NCBI RefSeq assembly: GCF_033101155.1
Contig: NZ_JAWMPX010000015.1
Coordinates: 1-64,000 of the forward strand
Source of the DNA: Tropicimonas sp033101155
GTDB lineage: Bacteria > Pseudomonadota > Alphaproteobacteria > Rhodobacterales > Rhodobacteraceae
Direction of reading: 5' to 3'
DNA: 64,000 nucleotides
Shown: positions 33,971-42,529 of the stretch, one piece after another
Layout of the letters: every line of letters begins with the position of its first letter
Position numbering within the stretch: position 1 is the first letter of the stretch
Position numbers and translations under genes: made by a program
Notes under the pieces: model-generated
Told to the model about the DNA's origin: nothing
Seen by the model: the letters and a program-made list of their open reading frames with translations, nothing else
Database searches by the model: none

Positions 33971-35536
33971 TCACGTACCGGGAGCGCTCCAGAGGGATGT
34001 CGTTACACCGGCATCGACCAGAGCTTTCTGAGCGGCATATGCCGCTTTCCAACGCCCCGTTGCGTCATCATAGGCGGCACGGTGATCCAGGTTCGGCTCG
34101 ACCGTCTTCTCCCATTCGACAAAATCTCGCCCGGCCTCGGCAAGGCTGGCATATTGTCCGATACCCGTCGCGGCGGCCGCCGCCGCGCCCAGGGCGGTCG
34201 CCTCGCGGACCCTAGGAATCCGAAGCTGGCGCCCGGTGACGTCGGCAACGATCTGTGGCCAGAGCCGCCCCTTGGACGCTCCCCCGGCGAGGATAAGCGG
34301 ACCGGAGCTGTCAACTTTCGCAAATTCCTCGACCCGCGCCAGGTTGACGGCAGCGACAATGGCCGCGTTCTCCTGGATTGCCCGGAACATCGAGCCCTTG
34401 TTGGCGATGGCCGGATCGATCGAAAGGTTCAGGAAGGACGGGGCGGCATGATACCAATTGCCGAAATCCATGGCGTCCGAGAAGATCGGAATGATGCCGT
34501 GGGACCCGACGGGCGCCTGATTTGCGAGATCTTCCAGCAGATCATAGGCGTCCCGGCCCTGCTCTGCGGCCAGACGGACTTCCTCCGCGCAGAAGGCATC
34601 GCGAAACCAGCGCGCAGTCAGGCCGACAAAAAAGCTGATCGCCTCGGCCTGGTTCATGCCGGGCAATGCCGCGTTGTTGATCCGCACGCGCATGGTCTTG
34701 TCGACCGATCCGGCGGGGATATTGACCACCTGCTGCCAGAATGTACCGCCCAGAACAGCCGCATCGCCAAGCCCCAGAACGCCAAGGCCGACAGACCCCA
34801 TCTGGACATCTCCGCCGCCAGCAACAAATGGCGTGCCTTCGGCGAGAACGGTTTCCTCGGACGCGGCGTGCGTCACATGTCCGACCACAGCCCCCGGCTC
34901 GACCACGCGTGGAAAGATCGCCCGATCCAGCCCCGCCTTTTCGATCAGCTCTTCCGACCAATCGCGTTGCGTGAGGTCCATAAGGCCATTGGTCGATCCG
35001 TTTGTCGGTTCAATCGTGATTTCGCCGGTCAGCCGGGCGCCGATCCAGTCATTGATCATCGACATCGCGCGGACCTTCGCGAAAAGCTCCGGGGCATGCT
35101 TGCGAAGCCAGTTCAGGCGCGGCAGCGCCCCCAGGGCGAAGGTCTCGCCGCTGATCTCGTAGAATCCCCGTTCGAACTCCGTCGACCGCGCCTTCAACTC
35201 GGCCACTTCGGCGGATGCACGGCTGTCGACATTGGCGCAGGCCCAGATCTCCCTGCCCGCCGCGTCATAAAGAACGATGGCCTCGCGCATCGAGGTCGCG
35301 CTGATCGCGGCGATATCCGCCCCAACCAGCCCGCATTTCTCCAGCGCCCGGTCGATGCAACGCCGCAGCAAGGCCCAGCAGCCATCGACGTCGAATTCCA
35401 TCGAGCCGGGGACAGCCTCGACCGGCCGGTGCAGCCACTCCTCCTGCGCGAATCCGATCTGGTGACCATTGCGGTCAAAAATGACGGCGCGGCCGCTTCC
35501 GGTGCCCGCGTCCAGAACCAACAGATGGGTTTTCAT
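33971..35536 (-). CDS. lsrK: Autoinducer-2 kinase LsrK
   Basis: 521 residues of the FGGY carbohydrate kinase family: LVLDAGTGSGRAVIFD at the start, PTNGSTNGLMDL in the middle, the catalytic-base region AGGGDVQMGSVGLG and the ATP-binding ILAGGASKGRLWPQI. Together with lsrR next door and the lsr transport genes this is LsrK, which phosphorylates imported autoinducer-2 at C5 in the cytoplasm; phospho-AI-2 then relieves LsrR repression. The ATG overlaps the lsrR stop (ATGA), so the kinase is translated together with the repressor. Length matches E. coli LsrK (about 530). Confidence 0.93.
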   Translation of the reverse strand: MKTHLLVLDAGTGSGRAVIFDRNGHQIGFAQEEWLHRPVEAVPGSMEFDVDGCWALLRRCIDRALEKCGLVGADIAAISATSMREAIVLYDAAGREIWACANVDSRASAEVAELKARSTEFERGFYEISGETFALGALPRLNWLRKHAPELFAKVRAMSMINDWIGARLTGEITIEPTNGSTNGLMDLTQRDWSEELIEKAGLDRAIFPRVVEPGAVVGHVTHAASEETVLAEGTPFVAGGGDVQMGSVGLGVLGLGDAAVLGGTFWQQVVNIPAGSVDKTMRVRINNAALPGMNQAEAISFFVGLTARWFRDAFCAEEVRLAAEQGRDAYDLLEDLANQAPVGSHGIIPIFSDAMDFGNWYHAAPSFLNLSIDPAIANKGSMFRAIQENAAIVAAVNLARVEEFAKVDSSGPLILAGGASKGRLWPQIVADVTGRQLRIPRVREATALGAAAAAATGIGQYASLAEAGRDFVEWEKTVEPNLDHRAAYDDATGRWKAAYAAQKALVDAGVTTSLWSAPGT

Positions 35537-36492
35537 CCGACTCTCCTCAGAAGTTCGCGGGCCGTGTCCTCGTCTGTCACGAGGATGTTGGCGAGACGCC
35601 CCCTCAACAGCCCCAGAATGGCGTCGACCTTTTCACTGCCGCCCGCCGCGGCCGCCACGTTCTGGATCTTGCTCAACTCGCCGGGCTGGATCGCCACCAC
35701 GTGCCGGTGCAGATCCAGGTCGAGGATCTGACCGTCCGCGTCATAGAAAAAGCCCAGAACATCGCCCACGGCTCCGCGCCGGGCAAAAAGCTCGATCTCG
35801 GCCGCCGAGCAGTATCCGTAGCGGACCAGCGTGGCCGAATTCGACACCGACCCGACCCCGATCAGCGAGTAACGCGCCGTGGCGGCCATCTCCAGCACGT
35901 GCCGCACATAAGGTTCGACGCGCAGCATCTCGGCCAGCTCTTCGGAGGACACGCGCAAGGGCGTGGGGATCAGATGCGCATTGTTGGTGGGGCCATAGAT
36001 GCCCGTCGTTCCGATATAGGCCGAAACCCCACCGGTCAGGCTGACAAGCGAGACATTCGCCTGCTGAAAGGTTGGCGCCATGTAGCGCAGCGTCGTCATT
36101 GTCGCCTCGCCCCAACCGATCGCCAGCAGGTCGTTCGCCTCGAGTTTCTGGCTCAGGAAGCTTGCCGCGGCGCGCGCGATCCGCGGAGTGGAGGGAATGT
36201 CCGGTGCGGCCGGGACAACGCGGGCGTCAACGAGGTCGAACGCGTCGACCAGTTCGGTCTGCAATGTCAGGCAACCGCCGAATTGCGAATTGATACGAAG
36301 CTCGATGAGGCCGGTCTGGCGGCCCTTTTCGAGCAGCCGCGAGACCTTGATCCGCGAGGTTCCGAGCATGTTGGCAATCTGATTCTGCGTCAGGCCGTCA
36401 TTGTAATAATGCCAGGCGGCGCGCGTGATCTTCTCGATCTCGTCGGCGTCGGGGGCGTCTGTCTGGTCCTGGAAGGAGTCCTGAGCTGCCAT
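35533..36492 (-). CDS. lsrR: Lsr operon repressor LsrR (SorC/DeoR family)
   Basis: 319 residues. The N-terminal helix-turn-helix (AAWHYYNDGLTQNQIANMLG, then TSRIKVSRLLEKGRQTG) and the C-terminal SorC-type effector domain (ALIGWGEATM-like LLAIGWGEATMTTLRYM, GVGSVSNSATLVRYG) are typical of LsrR. It should repress both the divergent lsrG-F operon and itself until bound by phospho-AI-2. It is followed by lsrK with overlapping stop and start. Start at 36492; a GGGAG sequence lies upstream at slightly long spacing. Confidence 0.92.
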   Translation of the reverse strand: MAAQDSFQDQTDAPDADEIEKITRAAWHYYNDGLTQNQIANMLGTSRIKVSRLLEKGRQTGLIELRINSQFGGCLTLQTELVDAFDLVDARVVPAAPDIPSTPRIARAAASFLSQKLEANDLLAIGWGEATMTTLRYMAPTFQQANVSLVSLTGGVSAYIGTTGIYGPTNNAHLIPTPLRVSSEELAEMLRVEPYVRHVLEMAATARYSLIGVGSVSNSATLVRYGYCSAAEIELFARRGAVGDVLGFFYDADGQILDLDLHRHVVAIQPGELSKIQNVAAAAGGSEKVDAILGLLRGRLANILVTDEDTARELLRRVG

Positions 36493-36709
36493 TCTTGCGT
36501 CTTCGCTCCCTTGAGAAGTTGATCATTTGATAAACATGACACCAAGAGGAACACAGCTTCAACAAAAAACTCAACAAAAAAAGAAATTATGGATCCATCA
36601 CGGCTTGACGTAGTCGATCAAAAGTTTTTTGGTGCGCCATATGATCAGCTAGAGAGTCGCCACGGAATGGTGCTGACCCCGGCCGAATCGAACAAATGGG
36701 AGGTGCGCA
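36493..36709. promoter_or_regulatory. Divergent lsrR / lsrG control region
   Basis: 217 bases, A-rich in parts (two runs of A between about 36560 and 36590), between the two divergent lsr units. A TCAT-N9-ATGA outline at 36523-36539 is a possible but weak LsrR half-site pair. The lsrG ribosome site GGGAGG is at its right end. Confidence 0.5.
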
Positions 36710-37030
36710 ATGTTCGTCCAACTCGTTCACATTCGGATCAAACAGGGTCGACTGAAAGAGTTCTTCGAGGTCTTTCAGGTGAACTTTGACGGCACCCGCG
36801 CGGAGCCGGGAAATTACCGTTTCGACGTGCTCCAGGATCCCGAGGATGAGCATCACTTTGTGATCTACGAAGCGTTTGAGAACGAGACCGCCGTGGATGC
36901 GCATCGTCAGACCGAACATTATCGGGTCACGGTCGAAGGGCTGAAGGATCTGATGACGACCGGCACGCGGGAGAAGAATTTCTTCCAGATGGTCATGCCG
37001 GATCATGACGCCGCTCTGGCCGGAGAATGA
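36710..37030 (+). CDS. lsrG: Phospho-AI-2 degradation protein LsrG (ABM-domain isomerase)
   Basis: 106 residues of the antibiotic-biosynthesis-monooxygenase fold (MFVQLVHIRIKQGRLKEFFE, then GNYRFDVLQDPEDEHHFVIYE and the helix AVDAHRQTEHY). In the lsr pathway LsrG isomerises phospho-AI-2 to 3-hydroxy-2,4-pentanedione-5-phosphate. GGGAGG precedes the ATG. It is the first gene of the rightward lsr operon here, whereas in E. coli it is the last; the gene order differs but the set is complete. Confidence 0.92.
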   Translation: MFVQLVHIRIKQGRLKEFFEVFQVNFDGTRAEPGNYRFDVLQDPEDEHHFVIYEAFENETAVDAHRQTEHYRVTVEGLKDLMTTGTREKNFFQMVMPDHDAALAGE

Positions 37031-37034
37031 CCCT

Positions 37035-37745
37035 GTGTCGGATACGTCAATGAAGGCGCTCAAGGCCAGATGCTGCGGGATCAGCGCCGGGGTGCTCTCG
37101 GCAGATGTCGGCAATCTCGATCAGGCCGTGAAAGATCTGATCGGATGGGGCGGAACCATCGCTCATGTTGATGTCATGGACGGCGCGTTTGTCCGTCCGC
37201 TCAGCGTGGGGCCTGCTGTTGTCGCCGCATTGGGCAATGGCTGCGTGCGGGATGTGCATCTGATGGTCGAGACGCCGGAAGACCACGTGGCGGCGTTCGC
37301 CCGGGCTGGCGCCGACATAATCACCGTTCATGCAGAGGCGACTGGTGCCGCCGGGGCTCTCGACCGAATCCGACAAGAGGCGGAGCGGTTGGAGAGGCCG
37401 ATCCTCGCCGGGCTTGCAGTCATGCCTGGAACACCGCTGGAACTGGTCGCACCGCTGCTGGACCCGGCACCGGACCTGATCCTGTCGGTGGCCATCGATC
37501 CGCGCGGCGACGCCCCTGCCGATCTGCCGCTTGCCTGCAAGCGCCTGCAGACATTGGCGCAAATGGTATCGCCCGCGCGCCCTGTTCTCGCGATTGACGG
37601 CGGCGTGACGGGTGAGACCATCCAGATCCCGGCCGCGATCACACCCGACATCATCGTATCCGGAAGCGCGATCTTCCGCGCGCCAGATCCCGGTGCCGCG
37701 TTCCGCAATCTCGAGGCCGCGTGGAAAGCGCCACGAACCCCATGA
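37035..37745 (+). CDS. lsrE: Ribulose-phosphate 3-epimerase family protein (LsrE-like)
   Basis: 236 residues of the RPE TIM-barrel family: ISAGVLSADVGNLDQAV, HVDVMDGAFVRPLSVGP, then VHLMVETPEDHVAAF and AIDGGVTGETI. Metal-binding His and Asp residues are present. Salmonella has an RPE homologue, LsrE, in its lsr operon; E. coli lacks it. The role in AI-2 metabolism is not well defined, possibly sugar-phosphate salvage. The GTG at 37035 is chosen because GGAG lies nine bases upstream; ATG at 37050 is the alternative. It starts five bases after the lsrG stop. Confidence 0.85.
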   Translation: MSDTSMKALKARCCGISAGVLSADVGNLDQAVKDLIGWGGTIAHVDVMDGAFVRPLSVGPAVVAALGNGCVRDVHLMVETPEDHVAAFARAGADIITVHAEATGAAGALDRIRQEAERLERPILAGLAVMPGTPLELVAPLLDPAPDLILSVAIDPRGDAPADLPLACKRLQTLAQMVSPARPVLAIDGGVTGETIQIPAAITPDIIVSGSAIFRAPDPGAAFRNLEAAWKAPRTP

Positions 37746-37758
37746 ACGGAGAACCGCA

Positions 37759-39264
37759 ATGAAGGACGAAGACAGATCGACAGTTCCGCTTGTCGCTCTT
37801 CGCGGGCTCTGGAAGGTTTTCGAAAGCGTCACGGTTCTGCGCGGAATCGACTTCGAGATTCATTCCGGCGAGGTTCTGGCCCTTCTGGGCGGGAACGGGT
37901 CCGGCAAGTCGACCATCGTCAAGATCATATCGGGCGCCCATCGCCCCACGGCCGGCACGATCGAGATCGACGGCACCCCGAAGACATTCTCCCGCCCTTC
38001 TGACGCGCATGCGCAAGGCATCTATATGGTGCCGCAGGAGCCGCATATCTTTCCAAACCTCTCGGTTCTGGAGAATCTGGTGACGGGCCTGTCGGGCGAC
38101 GCGGCCGAAAACGCTCAGCTGGCCCGCAAGACCTCGGTTGAAATCGGCCTGAATGTCGATTTCAACGCCCCGGCCGGGCGGCTCTCCATCGCCAACCAGC
38201 AGCTGGTCGAGATCGTGCGGGGCTTGCTGCGCAAAGCCCGGGTCCTGATCCTCGACGAACCCACCTCTTCACTGACACGGCGCGAAGTGGCCAGCCTCGC
38301 CGAGCAGATGCGAAAGCTCTCCGCGCAAGGGATCGGCATCCTGTTCATTTCGCACCGTCTGCACGAGGTTCTGGAATTCTCGGACACGATTTCGGTCCTG
38401 CGCGACGGGCATTTCGTGCTCTCGCAGCCAGCCGATACGCTCTCGGCGGATATGCTGGTCGAAGCGATGCTGCCAGCGGATTACACCACGGCGTCCACAC
38501 AAGGCCACGACACGCCCTCCCCCCTTGGCGAGACCTGCGTTCTGGAAGTGTCCGACCTCTGCGGTCAGGTCTTTCAGGATGTCAGCTTCAAGGTCCAGGC
38601 CGGCGAAGTTGTCGGAATCTCGGGCGTAGTCGGCTCCGGCCGAACCGAACTGGCCGAAGCGATTTACGGCATTGATCGCAACGTGACCGGATCGGTCATC
38701 ATCGCCGGAACGCCCACCACAGACAGAACACCACGGATCAGCCAGGAAATGGGCCTGTCCTATGTTCCCGAAGATCGCCATGCGCACGGGATTTTCCTGG
38801 CCTTGCCAAGTGCGCACACGATCTCGTCCGGCGTGCTGTCGCTGAGTGACGCCCATTACATGAACCAACGAGAGGAAGTCTCTCTCGCCGCACGGTTCGT
38901 GGACCGGCTGCGCATAAAGGTCGCCTCGCCGTTGCAGCTCGCGCGAACGCTCTCGGGCGGCAACCAACAAAAGGTCGTCCTGGCCAAGGCCCTGGCCTCC
39001 GAGCCGCGCGTCATCATCCTCGACGAGCCGACACGCGGCATCGATGCCCGCGCGCGTCAGGATGTCTACCGGATCATCCTTGAGCTTGTCGCCGATGGCG
39101 TCGGGATCGTCGTGATCTCCTCCGAGGTCGGCGAGATCGCCGAGATCAGCGACCGCATCCTGATCATGAAACGCGGGCGGTTGCGGGAATTGCCACCGGG
39201 GGTGCGCGGCGTCGAACAGATCTCCGCTGCGGCCTTCGACACGAACGGAGATGTGCTGGCATGA
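37759..39264 (+). CDS. lsrA: AI-2 ABC transporter ATPase LsrA
   Basis: 501 residues with two ABC ATPase domains as in all sugar-type importers. Domain 1 has Walker A GGNGSGKST and Walker B VLILDEPTSSL; domain 2 has a modified P-loop (GVVGSGRTELAEAI), signature LSGGNQQKVVLAKAL and Walker B VIILDEPTRGIDA. It energises AI-2 uptake through LsrC and LsrD. The ATG at 37759 (MKDEDRS) follows GGAG; longer frames overlap lsrE. The end overlaps the lsrC start (ATGATG). Confidence 0.94.
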   Translation: MKDEDRSTVPLVALRGLWKVFESVTVLRGIDFEIHSGEVLALLGGNGSGKSTIVKIISGAHRPTAGTIEIDGTPKTFSRPSDAHAQGIYMVPQEPHIFPNLSVLENLVTGLSGDAAENAQLARKTSVEIGLNVDFNAPAGRLSIANQQLVEIVRGLLRKARVLILDEPTSSLTRREVASLAEQMRKLSAQGIGILFISHRLHEVLEFSDTISVLRDGHFVLSQPADTLSADMLVEAMLPADYTTASTQGHDTPSPLGETCVLEVSDLCGQVFQDVSFKVQAGEVVGISGVVGSGRTELAEAIYGIDRNVTGSVIIAGTPTTDRTPRISQEMGLSYVPEDRHAHGIFLALPSAHTISSGVLSLSDAHYMNQREEVSLAARFVDRLRIKVASPLQLARTLSGGNQQKVVLAKALASEPRVIILDEPTRGIDARARQDVYRIILELVADGVGIVVISSEVGEIAEISDRILIMKRGRLRELPPGVRGVEQISAAAFDTNGDVLA

Positions 39265-40280
39265 TGCGGATACTGAAAAGTCGGGAATTCCTTGTCCTGA
39301 TCCTGCTGGTCGCCATGGTCCTGGCCGTGGCCTCGGTCAACAAGGCGGTGCTCAACCCGATCGCGCTCATCAACATCGTCAACTCGTCGCTGTTCCTGAT
39401 GCTGATCGCAATCGGGCAGATGTTCGTGGTCCAGACCCGCGGCATCGATGTCTCGGTGGGCGCGATTGCCGGGCTGTCGGCGGTGATCTTCGGGTTCTCG
39501 CTCAATGCCGGCATGCCGCTGCCGGTCGCGATCCTCTTTGCGCTGATCACCGGCATGCTGGCCGGCATGGTGAACTCGGTTGGCGTGGTCTATGTCGGCA
39601 TCCCGCCGATCATCATGACGCTCGGCACGCTTGGCGCCTATCGCGGCTTCATGCGGGTGTTGACGGGTGGAAGCTGGATCGAGTCGATCCCGCAAAACAT
39701 CAAGTCAATCGCAGTGACCCGCTTCCTGAACGTGCCACTGATGGTCTGGGCGGTGCTGGTGCTGGTGATCGTCGTGGCGATCCTGCTCAGCCGGATACGG
39801 GCCGCGCGCTATTTCTACGCCGTCGGTGACAATCGCGAGGGGGCCTATCTGCTGGGCATCAACGTGAACGCCACCGTCTTTGCCGCCTATGCGCTGTCCG
39901 GCCTGTTTGCCGGGGCCGCCGCGATTGTCTTCGTTGGTCAGATCGGCTTCGTGCCCATGCAGACCGGCAACGGGCAGGAGCTCAAGGCCATCGCGGCGGT
40001 GGTGCTCGGCGGCGTGAGCCTGATGGGCGGCACGGGCAGCATCTACTCCGCCGTCATCGGCGCGATGTTCCTGACGACCGTCGACTCGATGATGATCTTT
40101 CTCAAGGTGCCGGGCTCCTGGAACAACGCCGTTGCCGGCGCGGTTCTGCTGGCCGTGGTCATCTTCGACTACCTGATCCGGCGCACCGTCCAGAAACGTC
40201 AGCTCGCTGCCCGTGCCGCCGAAATGCGCCGCTCCGAGCAGGAAGCCGACAGGCTGCAACCCATGGAGATCGCCACATGA
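39261..40280 (+). CDS. lsrC: AI-2 ABC transporter permease LsrC
   Basis: 339 residues with about ten membrane helices and the RbsC/AraH-type permease signature (VVLGGVSLMGGTGSIYSAVI, with QTRGIDVSVGAIAGLSA earlier). It pairs with LsrD to make the AI-2 channel in the inner membrane. The start overlaps the lsrA stop and the stop overlaps the lsrD start, both by four bases. LsrC is assigned by order after lsrA; C and D are similar proteins. Confidence 0.92.
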   Translation: MMRILKSREFLVLILLVAMVLAVASVNKAVLNPIALINIVNSSLFLMLIAIGQMFVVQTRGIDVSVGAIAGLSAVIFGFSLNAGMPLPVAILFALITGMLAGMVNSVGVVYVGIPPIIMTLGTLGAYRGFMRVLTGGSWIESIPQNIKSIAVTRFLNVPLMVWAVLVLVIVVAILLSRIRAARYFYAVGDNREGAYLLGINVNATVFAAYALSGLFAGAAAIVFVGQIGFVPMQTGNGQELKAIAAVVLGGVSLMGGTGSIYSAVIGAMFLTTVDSMMIFLKVPGSWNNAVAGAVLLAVVIFDYLIRRTVQKRQLAARAAEMRRSEQEADRLQPMEIAT

Positions 40281-41338
40281 CGTCCAAATGGTTCAAGAGC
40301 TGGGAGTTCATGCTGGCCGTGGTGCTGGTGGCGGAACTCATGGTGCTCGGCCTGATCAACCCGGCCTTTCTCAACATCGAGAACCTGCTGTTCTCCACCT
40401 GTGACTTCATCCACGTCATTATCGCCGCCGTCGGGCTGACGCTGGTGATCATGACCGGCGGCATCGATATCTCGGGCGTCTCGATCATGGGGCTGGCCTC
40501 GATCGTTCTCGGGCTGAGCTTCGTGGCCGGCGTGCCGATCGTGCTGGCGGTCATCCTTGCGCTGGCCGTTGGCGGGCTTGCGGGGTCGTTCAACGGAACG
40601 GTGATTTCCAGGACGGATATCAACCCGCTGGTTGTCACCCTGGCGATGCTGTTCTTCTATGCCGGCGTGGCCACCGGATTGCCGACATTGCTCGACATCA
40701 TCGGCTTCAAGGCCTATGGCGCTGGCGGTTTCGAGGCCTATCAATACGAAGGCATCACCGGCCTTCCGCGCAGCTTTACATGGATCGGCACGGGAACCAT
40801 CGGCTGGGTGCCGGTGCCCCTGATCATCGCCGTCGTGATCGCGGCTGGCGCGACCTGGCTGCTGCATCACACCCGTTTTGGCCGGTTCCTGAAATTGATC
40901 GGCGTCAGCGAGGACGTCGCGCGTTTCAGCGGCGTGCCGGTGAACCGCACGCTGGTGACCGTCTATGCGCTGAACGGCTTTGCGGCGGCGGTCGCCGGCC
41001 TCGTGCTGACCGCCTATTTCACATCGGCCCGGTCCGATCTTGGATCCGAGGCCCTGCTGAACATCATCACCGCTGTCGTGCTCGGTGGCTCGTCGATCTA
41101 TGGCGGCCAGGGCTCGGTGCTGGGAACGTTCCTGGCCGGTCTGGTGCTCGGCTATCTGCGCCAGGGCCTGCTGGCCCTTGGCGTCACAAGCGACGTGGTG
41201 CCCGTGATCGTCGGCGCGCTGCTGATCGGCAGTGTGGCGCTCAAGATCGGCATGTCCTCCCTGAACACAAGCCGCGCCAACAAGGCCGCCTACGAGGCCG
41301 AGATGCGCACGGTTGGAGGCAATGCCAAGCAGGCATGA
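40277..41338 (+). CDS. lsrD: AI-2 ABC transporter permease LsrD
   Basis: 353 residues, a second sugar-type permease with the same fold: MTGGIDISGVSIMGLASIVL near the N-terminus and AVVLGGSSIYGGQGSVLGTF near the end. The extra stretch AYGAGGFEAYQYEGITGLP is a periplasmic loop. It is inner-membrane and forms a heterodimer with LsrC. Its ATGA overlap with lsrC and close spacing to lsrB place it firmly in the operon. Confidence 0.92.
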   Translation: MTSKWFKSWEFMLAVVLVAELMVLGLINPAFLNIENLLFSTCDFIHVIIAAVGLTLVIMTGGIDISGVSIMGLASIVLGLSFVAGVPIVLAVILALAVGGLAGSFNGTVISRTDINPLVVTLAMLFFYAGVATGLPTLLDIIGFKAYGAGGFEAYQYEGITGLPRSFTWIGTGTIGWVPVPLIIAVVIAAGATWLLHHTRFGRFLKLIGVSEDVARFSGVPVNRTLVTVYALNGFAAAVAGLVLTAYFTSARSDLGSEALLNIITAVVLGGSSIYGGQGSVLGTFLAGLVLGYLRQGLLALGVTSDVVPVIVGALLIGSVALKIGMSSLNTSRANKAAYEAEMRTVGGNAKQA

Positions 41339-41401
41339 GCGACGCGCAGAGGAGTGACGCGCCGCAGAGACGACAGAATGGATCTAGAGGAGGAACCAGT
41401 G

Positions 41402-42439
41402 ATGAAATACGGAATGAAAGCCATTGGACTGGCCGTTGCTTCGGCGATGACACTCGGCATCTCGGCCTCGGCCGGGCTCGCCGCGGACGCCAGGGTCGCG
41501 TTTATTCCCAAACTGACCGGCGTCGGATTCTTCGAATCCGGTGGCAAGGGCGCGATGGCGATGGGCGAAGAGCTCGGCATCGAGGTCAAATATGACGGCC
41601 CCTCCGAAGCAAGCGTTTCGGGCCAGGTCGAGTTCATCAACAACTTCGTCAACCAGGGCTTCAACGCGATTGCGATCTCGTCGCTGTCGCCCCAAGGTCT
41701 CTGCGAGTCGCTCAAGCGGGCCCAGAAGCGCGGCGTCAAGGTTCTGACCTGGGATTCCGATGTCAGCCCGGAATGCCGCTCCTACTACATAAACCAGGGC
41801 ACCGCCGAACAGCTTGGTGCGCTGCTGGTCAAAATGGCCGCAGACCAGATGGACGATCCCACGGCCGACAAGAAGGTCGCCTTTCACTATTCGTCGCCGA
41901 CCGTAACAGACCAGAACCAGTGGGCCGAACAAGCCAAGGCGATCATTGCCAAGGACTATCCGAGCTGGGAAATCGTGGCGACCGAGTTCTCCAACAATGA
42001 CGCCCAGAAGGCCGTCCAGGTTCCGAGCGCGCTCTATCAGACCTATCCGGATCTCGACGCGATCATCTGCCCGGATGCCAACGCGCTGCCCGGCTCTGCT
42101 CAGGCAGCCGAGAATCTCGGGATCTCCGGCAATGTCATCGTCACCGGGTTCTCGACCCCGAACACGATGCGCCAATACGTCAAGAGCGGCACGGTCGGTC
42201 AGTTCGGTCTCTGGGACGTGGTCGTGCAGGGCAAGCTCTCCGTCTTCATCGCCAACGAGTTGGTGAAGGGTGCAGACTGGAAGGTCGGCGACACGCTGGA
42301 CGTTCCGGGTATCGGCACTGTCGAGATCTCGCCGAACGCCGTGCAGGGCTATGAGTTCGAAGCCGACAATAACGGCATCATCCTGCTGCCGGAACGTGCC
42401 GTGTTCACCGCCGAGAATATCGACAACTACGATTTCTGA
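41402..42439 (+). CDS. lsrB: AI-2 binding protein LsrB
   Basis: 345 residues with a cleavable signal peptide ending around ASAGLAADA. The mature protein is close to enterobacterial LsrB throughout: VAFIPKLTGVGFFESGGKG, VLTWDSDVSPECRSYYINQG, SSPTVTDQNQW, CPDANALPGSAQAAEN. The residues I know to contact AI-2 in Salmonella LsrB (the Lys in IPKL, Asp in WDSD, Asp-Gln in TDQ, Pro/Ala in the last group) are all kept, so true AI-2 binding is likely. AGGAGG lies just upstream of ATG 41402; the frame open before it is not used. A hairpin terminator follows at 42455. Confidence 0.96.
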   Translation: MKYGMKAIGLAVASAMTLGISASAGLAADARVAFIPKLTGVGFFESGGKGAMAMGEELGIEVKYDGPSEASVSGQVEFINNFVNQGFNAIAISSLSPQGLCESLKRAQKRGVKVLTWDSDVSPECRSYYINQGTAEQLGALLVKMAADQMDDPTADKKVAFHYSSPTVTDQNQWAEQAKAIIAKDYPSWEIVATEFSNNDAQKAVQVPSALYQTYPDLDAIICPDANALPGSAQAAENLGISGNVIVTGFSTPNTMRQYVKSGTVGQFGLWDVVVQGKLSVFIANELVKGADWKVGDTLDVPGIGTVEISPNAVQGYEFEADNNGIILLPERAVFTAENIDNYDF

Positions 42440-42454
42440 GGCGCTTTAAACCTG

Positions 42455-42486
42455 CCCCGCCGCGGCTGGTGCTGCGGCGGGGTTTT
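42455..42486 (+). terminator. Hairpin between lsrB and lsrF (terminator or attenuator)
   Basis: A 9-bp perfect stem CCCCGCCGC / GCGGCGGGG, 10-base loop, then four T. It lies between the lsrB stop and the lsrF start, so it may end most transcripts after lsrB and leave lsrF at lower level, or stabilise the lsrB messenger end. The T-run is short. Confidence 0.75.
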
Positions 42487-42529
42487 CATTGGAGCTGACT
42501 CTCCGCAACGCCAGAAGAAGGGTACACAG

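Noticed and set aside
34082..35731. Plus-strand open frame of about 550 codons
   Set aside because: Antisense to lsrK, which has clear kinase motifs and an overlapping partner lsrR.
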